Assembly (NCBI GenBank): GCA_017474125.1
Contig: JAFVIF010000064.1
Coordinates: 1 to 43,612 of the forward strand
Reading direction: 5' to 3'
Length of the DNA: 43,612 nucleotides
From: Clostridia bacterium
GTDB lineage: Bacteria; Bacillota; Clostridia; Oscillospirales; Acutalibacteraceae
Of the stretch, positions 25,193 to 32,627 are shown piece after piece. A program made the position numbers and the translations under genes. How positions within the stretch are numbered: position 1 is the first letter of the stretch; every line of letters begins with the position of its first letter. The notes below the pieces were generated by a model. It was given only the letters and a program-made list of their open reading frames with translations. It did no database searches and was not told where the DNA came from.

Positions 25193-27148
25193 TTATTCAC
25201 CTTTAAGTTTCTTTATTTTATCCCTAAGCATTGCGGCGTGTTCAAATTCCAGCATTTTTGCCGCTTCCTTCATTTGACGGGTAAGCACTTCTATTTCCTT
25301 TTCAATTTCGGCCTTGCTCATACGCTTCTTCTTTTGCTCCGAAACGCTCTTGCCCGAAATTTCAAGAATTTCTCTAACGTCTTTAATAATGGTTTTGGGC
25401 ACAATACCGTTTTTCTCGTTATACGCCATTTGGATTTCTCTTCTGCGATTGGTTTCGGTTATGGCCGCTTCCATACTTCTCGTTACACTGTCGGCATACA
25501 TTATTACACTGCCGTTTGCATTACGGGCGGCTCTGCCCACGGTTTGTATAAGAGAGCTTTCGCTTCGCAAAAAGCCTTCCTTATCGGCATCAAGTATGGC
25601 AACAAGGCTTACCTCGGGAATATCAAGTCCCTCTCTTAAAAGGTTAATACCTACAAGCACGTCAAATTCGCCCTTACGCAAATCTCTAATTATCTCCATG
25701 CGCTCAATGGTATCAATATCGTGGTGCATATATTTAACCTTAATTGAAACACCCAACAGATAATCGGTTAAATCCTCCGCCATTTTTTTGGTAAGGGTAG
25801 TAATAAGCACCCTTTCCTTTTTCTCAACACGTATATTTATTTCCGAAATAAGGTCATCAATTTGGCCGTCACTCGGGCGCACCGATATTTCGGGGTCAAG
25901 AAGTCCCGTAGGACGGATAACCTGCTCTACCGTTGCGGCAGAAACGCTTTTTTCAAATTCGCCCGGTGTAGCCGAAACAAATACCGCCTGATTAATATGA
26001 GAATAAAACTCATTAAAATTAAGGGGACGGTTATCAAAGGCGGAGGGCAACCTGAAGCCGTAGTCTACAAGGTTTGATTTTCTTGCAAAATCGCCGCCGT
26101 GCATACCCCTTACCTGAGGAAGTGTTACGTGTGATTCATCTACGAAAAGCACGAAATCATCGGGGAAATAATCAAGAAGCGTAGAAGGAGTACTGCCGCG
26201 CGGTCTTCCCGCAAGCACACCCGAATAGTTTTCTATACCCTTACAGGCTCCCACTTCTTTTAGCATTTCAACGTCATATTCGGTACGTTGTCGAATTCTT
26301 TGAGCCTCAATCAGCTTGCCCTGACTCTCAAAAAACTCTACCCGCTCCTCCATTTCGTCAAGTATACGCTTTAAGCCTTCCTCTAACTTTTCCTCCGAAA
26401 TAATATAGTGAGAAGCAGGATAAACAGCCACGTGGCTTAGGGTATTCTTTATTTCACCCGTTACGGTGTTAATTTCACAAATACGGTCGATTTCATCACC
26501 GAAAAACTCTACCCTTATGGCGTTTTCATAGGAATACGCAGGGTAAATATCCACCGTATCTCCGCGCACTCGGAATTTATTTCGTATAAAGTTTATATCG
26601 TTTCGCTCATACTGTAAGGTTATAAGACGGCGTATAAGGGTATCTCTTTCCATCGTATTTCCCTGCCGCAAAGAAATAACCATTTCTCTATAGTCAATAG
26701 GGTCACCTAAGGTATAAATGCAGGAAACCGAAGCAACAATTATAACGTCTCTGCGCTCACTAAGCGCGCAGGTGGCAGAGTGTCTGAGCTTATCAATTTC
26801 GTCGTTAATGGCGGAATCCTTTTCAATATAGGTATCACTGCCGGGTATATAGGCCTCGGGCTGATAGTAGTCGTAATAGGATACAAAATACTCCACCGCA
26901 TTTTCTGGGAATAGCTCGCGAAATTCACTGCAAAGCTGTGCCGCCAGAGTTTTATTGTGAGCGAGAACTAAGGTGGGTCGGTTTATTTTTTCAATAACGT
27001 TAGCCATGGTAAAGGTCTTACCCGAGCCTGTAACACCTAATAAAACCTGCTCTTTAAGGCCACTATTTAAACCGTTAACCAATTTTTCTATCGCCTGCGG
27101 CTGATCGCCTGTTGGTTTGTAATTACTGTGTAAAATAAACTTGTCCAC
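25193..27148 (-). CDS. uvrB: Excinuclease ABC subunit B
   Basis: UvrB is the helicase-like subunit that verifies DNA damage and recruits UvrC. It has 651 residues and starts with GTG at 27148 (TGAGGTGA upstream). Domains in order: Walker A GVTGSGKT near 40-47; the beta-hairpin region [28 protein letters not shown]; the C-terminal helicase motifs ([34 protein letters not shown]); and the UVR domain at the end ([33 protein letters not shown]). It is complete. Its first ~90 codons plus upstream region exist a second time at 28491-28829. Confidence 0.97.
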   Translation of the reverse strand: MDKFILHSNYKPTGDQPQAIEKLVNGLNSGLKEQVLLGVTGSGKTFTMANVIEKINRPTLVLAHNKTLAAQLCSEFRELFPENAVEYFVSYYDYYQPEAYIPGSDTYIEKDSAINDEIDKLRHSATCALSERRDVIIVASVSCIYTLGDPIDYREMVISLRQGNTMERDTLIRRLITLQYERNDINFIRNKFRVRGDTVDIYPAYSYENAIRVEFFGDEIDRICEINTVTGEIKNTLSHVAVYPASHYIISEEKLEEGLKRILDEMEERVEFFESQGKLIEAQRIRQRTEYDVEMLKEVGACKGIENYSGVLAGRPRGSTPSTLLDYFPDDFVLFVDESHVTLPQVRGMHGGDFARKSNLVDYGFRLPSAFDNRPLNFNEFYSHINQAVFVSATPGEFEKSVSAATVEQVIRPTGLLDPEISVRPSDGQIDDLISEINIRVEKKERVLITTLTKKMAEDLTDYLLGVSIKVKYMHHDIDTIERMEIIRDLRKGEFDVLVGINLLREGLDIPEVSLVAILDADKEGFLRSESSLIQTVGRAARNANGSVIMYADSVTRSMEAAITETNRRREIQMAYNEKNGIVPKTIIKDVREILEISGKSVSEQKKKRMSKAEIEKEIEVLTRQMKEAAKMLEFEHAAMLRDKIKKLKGE

Positions 27149-27214
27149 GTTCTCACCTCACAAAGCAAATTTATACAGATATATTATACCACAAATTTCA
27201 TTTTAAGTAAATAA
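26877..27214. repeat. uvrB 5-prime region, copy 1 of a 338-bp direct repeat
   Basis: This segment, the first 272 coding bases of uvrB and 66 bases upstream of it, aligns without gaps to 28492-28829 at a constant offset of 1615 bases. I count about 28 mismatches (about 92% identity by eye). Most coding mismatches are synonymous. Confidence 0.9.
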
Positions 27215-27254
27215 GATTATTAAATATATAATATATAGAAACGTTGCAAAAAAA

Positions 27255-27286
27255 GACCTAAAATCGTAATTACACGAATTTAGGTC
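27255..27286 (-). terminator. Terminator-like palindrome, copy 1 of a dispersed repeat
   Basis: GACCTAAA (27255-27262) pairs with TTTAGGTC (27279-27286). Read on the minus strand the stem is followed by TTTTTTT. About 55 bases including flanks resemble the copy at 30823-30853. The right half contains the 18-base repeat TTACACGAATTTAGGTCA at 27270-27287. Confidence 0.6.
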
Positions 27287-27287
27287 A
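27270..27287 (+). repeat. 18-base repeat TTACACGAATTTAGGTCA, copy 1
   Basis: Identical to 28375-28392 and 30837-30854. Copies 1 and 2 flank the GH5-like gene as direct repeats. Confidence 0.85.
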
Positions 27288-27297
27288 GTAAATTATC

Positions 27298-27326
27298 TTG
27301 ACTAAACAAAATACCCACTATATAAT
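27298..27326 (+). promoter_or_regulatory. Promoter of the GH5-like gene
   Basis: TTGACT (27298-27303) and TATAAT (27321-27326) with a 17-base spacer. It begins 11 bases after the palindrome at 27255-27286. The leader to the ATG is about 43 bases. Confidence 0.7.
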
Positions 27327-27375
27327 TAACTCAAAATTTGGTTAATGCACAATCTTGTTTAAAGGAGAGTTTGTT

Positions 27376-28338
27376 ATGAGAAAACTTAAAATTCCCGCAG
27401 CCGAGGTTAAGGGTTTTAACTATCATCCCACCTATTCAACGGGTGCGCTTGAAGATTGGTTACTTTTTGACAAAGAGGTATGGAAAAAAGAACTTACTCA
27501 CGGCAAAAAATGCTTTCCTAATTTCAATACTGTTCGCATTTGGCTTTCTTGGAACGCTTATCTTAAAATGGGAGAAAAATTCACTGACTGCATAAAAGAC
27601 GTTATTGAAATTTGTCGTGAACTTGGCATTTACGTTATGCCCTGTCTTTTTAATCGTTGGCACGACCCGATTTTAGACTGTGACGGCATATACATAGACC
27701 ATTTTCTCCCTAACAGCAGTTGGCTTCACAAATTCGGTGACCCCTTTACAAAATATGTTGAAGATCTTGCAAAAGCCTTTAAAGACGAAGAACAAATTCT
27801 TGTTTGGGACGTTTGCAACGAACCTCTTGCTTATAACACTCAGGACTTCCCCGCTAAAGATATCATTGAAAAATATGAACTCAGCTGGCTTCACAGAATG
27901 ACCAATATTCTTATTAATGAAGGGGTTACACAACCTATCGGTATCGGCACAACGGGTCTTCAGCCGATGGAAGTTTTCGACGATATGTGTGACGTTTATT
28001 TAACCCATTTATATTATACCGACGACAACCTTGAAAAGTTTGACAAAAAGGTTAAAAACTTCGTTGACGAAGCCAAGAAACACGGCAAAGAACTTATTTC
28101 AAATGAATGCTGCTGGGGTTCTCTTGACGATAAGGTTCGCGGCGAATTCATAAGAGGAACGCTTAGCACCTTACAGAAATATAACGCAGGCTTTGTAGCG
28201 CACGCCCTTTGGTCGAGCGGTTGCGCCGACCTGCACAATCCTGACGAAGGCCCCGTTACCGACGGAATCGGCAACCTTGCATTTATTAAATTTGACGGAA
28301 CGGTAAGACCTTACCATGAGGTTTATAACGAATTCTAA
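27376..28338 (+). CDS. Cytoplasmic clan GH-A glycoside hydrolase (GH5-like)
   Basis: The start is the ATG at 27376, with AAAGGAG 8-9 bases upstream; the product has 320 residues and no signal peptide. It reads as one (beta/alpha)8 barrel. The acid/base Glu149 follows an Asn in WDVCNEP, the nucleophile candidate is Glu244 in ISNECCWG, and HLYY at 211-214 lies between them, which is the clan GH-A pattern. RIWLSWNAY near 54-62 is the conserved Arg region. Substrate could be a beta-mannoside or beta-glucoside; an intracellular oligosaccharide is more likely than a polymer. It has its own promoter and terminator and sits between uvrB and the truncated uvrB copy, so it appears to be an inserted single-gene unit. 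Confidence 0.8.
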   Translation: MRKLKIPAAEVKGFNYHPTYSTGALEDWLLFDKEVWKKELTHGKKCFPNFNTVRIWLSWNAYLKMGEKFTDCIKDVIEICRELGIYVMPCLFNRWHDPILDCDGIYIDHFLPNSSWLHKFGDPFTKYVEDLAKAFKDEEQILVWDVCNEPLAYNTQDFPAKDIIEKYELSWLHRMTNILINEGVTQPIGIGTTGLQPMEVFDDMCDVYLTHLYYTDDNLEKFDKKVKNFVDEAKKHGKELISNECCWGSLDDKVRGEFIRGTLSTLQKYNAGFVAHALWSSGCADLHNPDEGPVTDGIGNLAFIKFDGTVRPYHEVYNEF

Positions 28339-28342
28339 AAAC

Positions 28343-28371
28343 AAAAAGTGCGGAGTTTATCCGCACTTTTT
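28343..28371 (+). terminator. Terminator of the GH5-like gene
   Basis: AAAAAGTGCGGA (28343-28354) pairs with TCCGCACTTTTT (28360-28371), loop GTTTA, a few bases after the stop codon. Confidence 0.88.
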
Positions 28372-28374
28372 GTT

Positions 28375-28392
28375 TTACACGAATTTAGGTCA
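28375..28392 (+). repeat. 18-base repeat TTACACGAATTTAGGTCA, copy 2
   Basis: Exact copy of 27270-27287. The left half of the palindrome (GACCTAAA) is missing here and its place is taken by the GH5-like gene's terminator. Confidence 0.85.
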
Positions 28393-28490
28393 CAAATTTA
28401 TTTGGTTTATATAGTGTTTTACGTGTTATCTTGTGTTAAAAAGTCCCTAAAAACTGCTTTTTGTAGCGTTTTTTTAGTGCAAATCTTGTG

Positions 28491-28763
28491 TTAGGATACA
28501 AAATATTCCACCGCGTTTTCGGGGAATAGCTCTTTAAATTCGGTGCAAAGCTGTGCCGCCAGAGTTTTATTGTGAGCGAGAACTAAGGTTGGTCGGTTTA
28601 TTTTTTCAATAACGTTAGCCATGGTAAAGGTTTTACCCGAGCCTGTAACACCTAATAAAACCTGCTCTTTAAGACCACTGTTTAAACCGTTAACCAATTT
28701 TTCTATCGCCTGCGGCTGATCTCCCGTCGGCTTATATTTTGAATGTAAAATAAACTTGTCCAC
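28491..28763 (-). pseudogene. Truncated 5-prime copy of uvrB
   Basis: Ninety residues from a GTG start at 28763 are nearly identical to the UvrB N-terminus, including the P-loop GVTGSGKT; I see only three changes (N9K, S to T and R to K near residues 73-77). The frame stops at TAA exactly where the match to full uvrB ends (28492). The duplicate also keeps the uvrB upstream region with its ribosome binding site and -10-like TATAAT, so it could still be expressed. Without the helicase domains it cannot act as UvrB. The high share of synonymous changes suggests it diverged as part of an intact gene, probably in a related strain, before arriving here. Confidence 0.88.
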
Positions 28764-28829
28764 GTTCTCACCTCACAAAGCAAATTTATACAGATATATT
28801 ATACCACAAAAAAATTTATAAGTAAATAA
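28492..28829. repeat. uvrB 5-prime region, copy 2 of the 338-bp direct repeat
   Basis: Gap-free match to 26877-27214. The left boundary is at TAGGATACAAAA, preceded by unrelated sequence; the right boundary is at AAGTAAATAA, directly followed by the terminator at 28829-28858. Confidence 0.9.
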
Positions 28830-28858
28830 AAAGCAGATGCTTTTTAGCATCTGCTTTT
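28829..28858 (-). terminator. Terminator of the MORN gene, copy 1 of a twin pair
   Basis: AAAAGCAGATGCT (28829-28841) pairs with AGCATCTGCTTTT (28846-28858). It is nearly identical to the terminator at 30923-30954 behind the GH3 gene. Confidence 0.82.
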
Positions 28859-28867
28859 CCAACAATG

Positions 28868-30328
28868 TTAAAATCTATCCTCATAAGGCGAAGAATCTAT
28901 ACCCTTCTCTTGCAATTTAATGATCATTTTATCGAGGCGGCTTCTCCATAAACATTTAAACCATCGTGTTTCCCCAAACCATTTAACAAGTATAGGACTT
29001 ATTGCATAATAAATCTTAATAAAAGTTCTTCCATATTTAGTTTCTGCTAATGTGTAATCACGGAATCGGCGTAATACCCAAACCTCAGGACAATCGTAAG
29101 AACCATAAACAGCTGTAGCTATGTAGCATCCATTATTTGATTTTAATTTTCCATTTTGGTATTCTACAAATGCACAACTCCCGTCTTCAAAACACCAATT
29201 ACCAGAACCCTCCCAAGGTTCATTATTTCTAAATTCACCAACCCACTCAGTTCCATCATGCCACTGAATTATTCCACGTCCATGTTTCCCATTATTATAG
29301 ATTTGTCCTGTATATTTTCCTAAACCATTAGCATACCGAACACATCCTTCTCCGCGATATAAATCGTTATTTCTATATTCACCTTTAAAAAGAATTTCAT
29401 ATGTCATTTGCATTCCTTGACCATGTTTTTGCCCTTTTAAAAGTTCGCCTTCATAATATTCTTTATCGCTAAACCATATTTTCCCATTTCCAGTCCATGG
29501 GAGTCCATTTTTAAATTCGCCTTCCCATTCACCGCCTGCATTCCAAATAAGTTTGCCTATATATTTTTCTCCATTTTTGATTTCGCCATCATATACGCTA
29601 TCCTTATGTTTTATTATTCCTGAACCATTCCATTTATTGTTATCCTTATATTCACCAGACCATTCGCCACCGGCATGATATATATATTTTCCGTTGCCAT
29701 TTTGCTTTCCTTCTTTAATTTCGCCATCAAAAACCCCTAAATCGTCATATATCTTGCCACTACCGCACCATCGCAAATCGTCTTTGTATTCTCCGTTCCA
29801 CTCGCCACCACTGTTCCAAACAAGTTTACCTAATCCGTTTCTCTTCCCCTCAACAACTTCACCATCAAAATATGAGTCTGTATAATATCGTCTTCCTGTT
29901 CCACACCAATATTTGTCATTCTTAAATATACCTTCCCATTCGCCACCATTGTTCCAAACGATCTTTCCGCGACCGTCCCTTTCCCCGTTTTTTATTTCTC
30001 CGTCATAGTATGAGTCAGTATAATATTTTCTACCTGATCCACACCAATACTTATCATCTTTAAATTCACCTATCCACTCACCACCTTTATCCCATATCAA
30101 TTTACCGAACCCGTTTCTTTTATCGTTGCGCCATTCTCCTTCATAAATGGAATCTGTATACCTTTTAATACCTTTGCCACTACGCTTGCCACAATCCCAA
30201 TTACCTTCATAATAGCATCCATCACCATAATTCGCTTTACCATATCCGTGAGGCACGTCGGCAAATACTTCTCCTTCATATAAAACTCCGTCTTTTAGAA
30301 CTAATTGTTTATTATTTTCTCCATTCAT
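28868..30328 (-). CDS. MORN-repeat protein with C-terminal CYIATAVYG domain
   Basis: The start is the ATG at 30328 (GAGGGA upstream), giving 486 residues. Residues ~15-390 are about 15 or more tandem MORN repeats of ~23 residues. They alternate in two flavours: YxDGEIKNGxRxGxGKxxW, and GGEWxGEFKxDKYWCGSGRxYYTDS. MORN arrays form elongated beta-hairpin rods, often binding membranes or proteins. The last 86 residues (401-486) are a separate domain starting CYIATAVYGS, with LRRFRDYTLAETKYGRTFIKIYYAISP, a C-terminal module found in many bacterial proteins of unknown function. No signal peptide. It is paired with the zinc-ribbon gene 22 bases upstream. Confidence 0.83.
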   Translation of the reverse strand: MNGENNKQLVLKDGVLYEGEVFADVPHGYGKANYGDGCYYEGNWDCGKRSGKGIKRYTDSIYEGEWRNDKRNGFGKLIWDKGGEWIGEFKDDKYWCGSGRKYYTDSYYDGEIKNGERDGRGKIVWNNGGEWEGIFKNDKYWCGTGRRYYTDSYFDGEVVEGKRNGLGKLVWNSGGEWNGEYKDDLRWCGSGKIYDDLGVFDGEIKEGKQNGNGKYIYHAGGEWSGEYKDNNKWNGSGIIKHKDSVYDGEIKNGEKYIGKLIWNAGGEWEGEFKNGLPWTGNGKIWFSDKEYYEGELLKGQKHGQGMQMTYEILFKGEYRNNDLYRGEGCVRYANGLGKYTGQIYNNGKHGRGIIQWHDGTEWVGEFRNNEPWEGSGNWCFEDGSCAFVEYQNGKLKSNNGCYIATAVYGSYDCPEVWVLRRFRDYTLAETKYGRTFIKIYYAISPILVKWFGETRWFKCLWRSRLDKMIIKLQEKGIDSSPYEDRF

Positions 30329-30350
30329 TACTATTCCCTCATATATCAGA

Positions 30351-30554
30351 TTATTTTTCAACCAAATAGCCACATTTATTACATTGGTATTGAGTTTTTT
30401 TCTTTCCTAATGCTCCTGCTGCTAAACCGATGGGACCTAATAAAACAGCGCCTATAGCGGCCTTTCCTGCACTAAATCCACCAGTTCTTTCTGAAATCGC
30501 AAACAAATGTCCTTGTCTACATCTTGGACAAAGCTGAAACTGTAAATCTGCCAT
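30351..30554 (-). CDS. Small zinc-ribbon protein with glycine-rich hydrophobic segment
   Basis: A 67-residue protein. Two CxxC pairs (CPRC at 9-12 and CNKC near 58-61) would form one zinc ribbon. Between them lies a glycine-zipper-like hydrophobic stretch (GKAAIGAVLLGPIGLAAGALG) that may insert into or contact membrane. AGGAGG lies 8 bases before the ATG. It is the first gene of a two-gene operon with the MORN protein and is preceded by a terminator hairpin and a candidate structured leader RNA. Function unknown; an adaptor or membrane-anchored partner of the MORN protein is a guess from context. Confidence 0.8.
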   Translation of the reverse strand: MADLQFQLCPRCRQGHLFAISERTGGFSAGKAAIGAVLLGPIGLAAGALGKKKTQYQCNKCGYLVEK

Positions 30555-30569
30555 TCTCTTTTCCTCCTA

Positions 30570-30604
30570 AAAATAAAAAAGTGCGGCTACCGAAGTAACC
30601 GCAC
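30570..30604 (-). terminator. Terminator/attenuator directly before the zinc-ribbon gene
   Basis: GTGCGG (30581-30586) pairs with CCGCAC (30599-30604), with an added TAC/GTA helix and a CGAA/UUCG-type tetraloop. On the minus strand the stem is followed by TTTTTTATTTTT and then AGGAGG. It would stop transcription right before the gene, so the gene requires read-through. Confidence 0.8.
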
Positions 30605-30780
30605 AAAAAACGCAAACTCCGATAGTCGCCAAACCAATTCAATATAAAGGGCAATAAGCACACACTCATATCGACGGAATTTGCATTTTTATCAAATTCA
30701 CATTATGAGTATATGCAAAAGCAAACAATCTTATAAAAACAAAAAGATTGCCCCTAATTTTATATTCAATTGGTTTGGCA
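30575..30780 (-). ncRNA. Candidate structured leader or small RNA (~200 nt)
   Basis: A promoter predicts an RNA starting near 30780 on the minus strand, and the terminator ends it near 30575. The 5-prime end pairs with 30628-30655: 12 bp (30768-30779 with 30628-30639), one mismatch, 8 bp (30759-30766 with 30641-30648), a five-base bulge, then 7 bp (30747-30753 with 30649-30655). Inside are two nested perfect 7-bp helices: 30664-30670 with 30704-30710, and 30677-30683 with 30693-30699. A third helix, 30726-30732 with 30744-30750, would compete with the inner end of the closing helix. The zinc-ribbon/MORN operon follows. It may be a riboswitch-like leader or a free small RNA. I do not recognise a known family. 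A MITE with terminal inverted repeats is the alternative. Confidence 0.55.
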
Positions 30781-30785
30781 ATAAT

Positions 30786-30814
30786 AGTTTACCACATTTT
30801 TTATCGAATTGCAA
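30786..30814 (-). promoter_or_regulatory. Promoter of the candidate leader RNA and zinc-ribbon/MORN operon
   Basis: On the minus strand TTGCAA (30809-30814) and TAAACT (30786-30791) have a 17-base spacer. The expected start, near 30780, coincides with the first base of the long closing helix. Confidence 0.55.
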
Positions 30815-30822
30815 TAAAAAAA

Positions 30823-30853
30823 GACCTAAATTAGCATTACACGAATTTAGGTC
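30823..30853 (-). terminator. Terminator-like palindrome, copy 2 of the dispersed repeat
   Basis: A perfect 10-bp stem (GACCTAAATT at 30823-30832 with AATTTAGGTC at 30844-30853), followed on the minus strand by TTTTTTT. It lies just upstream of the leader-RNA promoter. Its flanks (GCAA before, TAAATTAT after) match the copy at 27255-27286. Confidence 0.65.
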
Positions 30854-30854
30854 A
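30837..30854 (+). repeat. 18-base repeat TTACACGAATTTAGGTCA, copy 3
   Basis: Exact copy of 27270-27287 and 28375-28392; here it is the right half of a perfect palindrome. Confidence 0.85.
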
Positions 30855-30894
30855 ATAAATTATTTAATTTCACTAATTAAAAATATATAAAAAT

Positions 30895-30954
30895 AACGGG
30901 ATGATTTTGCATCAACCCGTTAAAAAAGCAGATGCTTTTTTGCATCTGCTTTTT
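30895..30954 (-). terminator. Tandem hairpins ending the GH3 operon
   Basis: The stem at 30923-30935 with 30942-30954 (AAAAAGCAGATGC and its complement) lies 15 bases past the GH3 stop and is nearly identical to the MORN-gene terminator. A second hairpin, AACGGG/CCCGTT (30895-30900 with 30916-30921, with TGAT/ATCA inside), follows in the direction of transcription. Confidence 0.75.
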
Positions 30955-30968
30955 GTAAACTTAGTTTT

Positions 30969-32540
30969 TTATTTATACTGAATGTTAAAGGGAAGAGTTC
31001 CTTTTGCTTCAAGTTTTCCTGCAATAACGTCAATAGCATATTCTTGAGATTCGGTAATCATATATCCGAAAATCTTTCTCGGAATGTGAAGTACGGGGAG
31101 AAGAGCGTGAGGATTGCCGAAATGCACTATAGTCTTTAACTTTTTAGAGAAAGCAAGTGAGTTTAAAACTGCTTCTGTGCGACGTGTTAAGCTATCTGTT
31201 CCAAGATAACAGGTGGTGGTACAAAACGTTACGCAAACAACCTCATCATATTTGGTTGCAGTACGAAGTATTTTGTCATTCTCTGCCGCGCTTGAAAATT
31301 CTTTAAGGAATACAACTTCGGAATTCGGAAATTCTTTTTTAATCTTTTGGGCAATGTTATTAGGATAGTACCATTTGCCCACAGTAATTTCTTCGCCTTC
31401 ACCTAAAACCTCAAAATCATTTTCGGTAAGTACAACGAAAAGACGCTTTTTATTTACGTCACCGATAGCGGCAGTTACTCCTTCGTCGCATACTGCGGTT
31501 ATGCAGTCTCTTGAAATAGCGGCAAGATTTTCTTCATCTTCTTTAGTAATAACGAGGGGTGTTTCGGGTTCGGTGCCGACAAATTCCATAAGATTGAGCA
31601 CACGGCGAACAGCCTCGTTAAGACGTTCTTCGGTGAAAGCGCCGTCTTTATAGTTTTGGAGCAACAATTCATAGGTTTCTCTGACGGGTGTCATATAGTT
31701 AGGAAGCACGATATCAATACCCGCATTAACAGCCATACCGTAGAGTTTTTCTTCGCCAAATTCCTGAAGAATTGCCATCATAGCAAAGGAATCGGAAAAC
31801 ATTACTCCGTCATAGCCCATATTTCTTATAATATCAATAACCTTTTTCGAAAGGGATGCAGGACGTTCGGGATCAATTTTTACAAACGTGCTGTGATCTA
31901 CCATTATGCTGGGCAACAAGCCTTTTTTCCAAAGGTGAATATACGGAACTAAATTTCTTTCAATCAATTCTTCTTCGGTATAATCATTATATGCTCCCAT
32001 CATATGGGTATCTACCCCTTCTTTACCGCTACCGGGATAGTGCTTACCGCAAGAAAAATAATGATTTTCATTATATACTCTTGCAATTTCCTCGGCATAC
32101 TCTGCAACCTTTTGAGGGTCGTCGGAGAAAACACGTGAAACTCTACAAGGACCATCACTGTTAAGTATATCAATAACAGGACCCCAAGTACCGTTACAGT
32201 TATCAGCCTTTGCATCCGCTACAAGACATCTTGCAAAGGAACGCACATAATCTTTATTGCCTGTTGCGGCAAGACAAATAAGAGGTACTTTTGGGCGTGG
32301 AGAGGTAGGATAACCTCTTTCGGTATCGTTTACAAGAATAATCGGATAGTCAGCCGTTTCCTTTATTTTTTTGATTATTTCAGGCTGGTTAAAAGGTGCC
32401 TGAACACAGCCAAGCGCTCTTTTTTTAACGAGTTCTAAAATAAAGTCAACGTCATCGGTGTTTCTCCAAAAACGACGTGCGCACAAAAGCATACCGACTT
32501 TTTGTTCAACTGTCATTTCTTCAAGTTTTAAAAATTCCAT
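30969..32540 (-). CDS. GH3 family beta-N-acetylhexosaminidase-like enzyme
   Basis: The start is the ATG at 32540 (AAAGGAGAAG upstream); 523 residues and no signal peptide, so cytoplasmic. It belongs to the NagZ-like branch of glycoside hydrolase family 3: KHYPGSGKEGVDTHMMGA (166-183) corresponds to KHFPGHG...DSH, including the Asp-x-His dyad (DTH, 177-179) that serves as acid/base only in this branch. The nucleophile candidate is Asp250 in VMFSDSFAM. The His of the usual PGHG is Ser171 here, a difference from typical NagZ. An extra C-terminal domain of ~200 residues follows the barrel. Likely substrate: N-acetylhexosamine-containing oligosaccharides. It is last in the operon with the epimerase. 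Confidence 0.82.
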   Translation of the reverse strand: MEFLKLEEMTVEQKVGMLLCARRFWRNTDDVDFILELVKKRALGCVQAPFNQPEIIKKIKETADYPIILVNDTERGYPTSPRPKVPLICLAATGNKDYVRSFARCLVADAKADNCNGTWGPVIDILNSDGPCRVSRVFSDDPQKVAEYAEEIARVYNENHYFSCGKHYPGSGKEGVDTHMMGAYNDYTEEELIERNLVPYIHLWKKGLLPSIMVDHSTFVKIDPERPASLSKKVIDIIRNMGYDGVMFSDSFAMMAILQEFGEEKLYGMAVNAGIDIVLPNYMTPVRETYELLLQNYKDGAFTEERLNEAVRRVLNLMEFVGTEPETPLVITKEDEENLAAISRDCITAVCDEGVTAAIGDVNKKRLFVVLTENDFEVLGEGEEITVGKWYYPNNIAQKIKKEFPNSEVVFLKEFSSAAENDKILRTATKYDEVVCVTFCTTTCYLGTDSLTRRTEAVLNSLAFSKKLKTIVHFGNPHALLPVLHIPRKIFGYMITESQEYAIDVIAGKLEAKGTLPFNIQYK

Positions 32541-32574
32541 AATACTTCTCCTTTTACCAAGCTTTGACAATTTT

Positions 32575-32602
32575 ATTATAATGCGTTTTTTAAAAAAGTA
32601 AA
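32575..32602 (-). promoter_or_regulatory. Possible internal promoter for the GH3 gene
   Basis: On the minus strand TTTACT (32597-32602) and TATAAT (32575-32580), 16 bases apart, lie in the 87-base gap between the epimerase and GH3 genes. Confidence 0.35.
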
Positions 32603-32627
32603 GCAATATTTTATTTATCCGTTAAAA

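Noticed and set aside
28491..28763. A functional short UvrB
   Set aside because: It ends exactly at the repeat boundary after 90 residues and lacks the helicase, hairpin and UVR domains; treated as a fragment.
30628..30779. A MITE as first explanation for the long inverted repeat
   Set aside because: No target-site duplication is seen at the ends, and the promoter and terminator positions fit a transcript precisely; kept only as an alternative.
27255..30854. Integron attC sites
   Set aside because: The palindromes lack the GTTRRRY/RYYYAAC core sites, carry T-runs typical of terminators, and no integrase is present.
27215..30960. A CRISPR array from the repeated 18-mers
   Set aside because: Only three copies with spacings of about 1.1 and 2.5 kb that contain genes.
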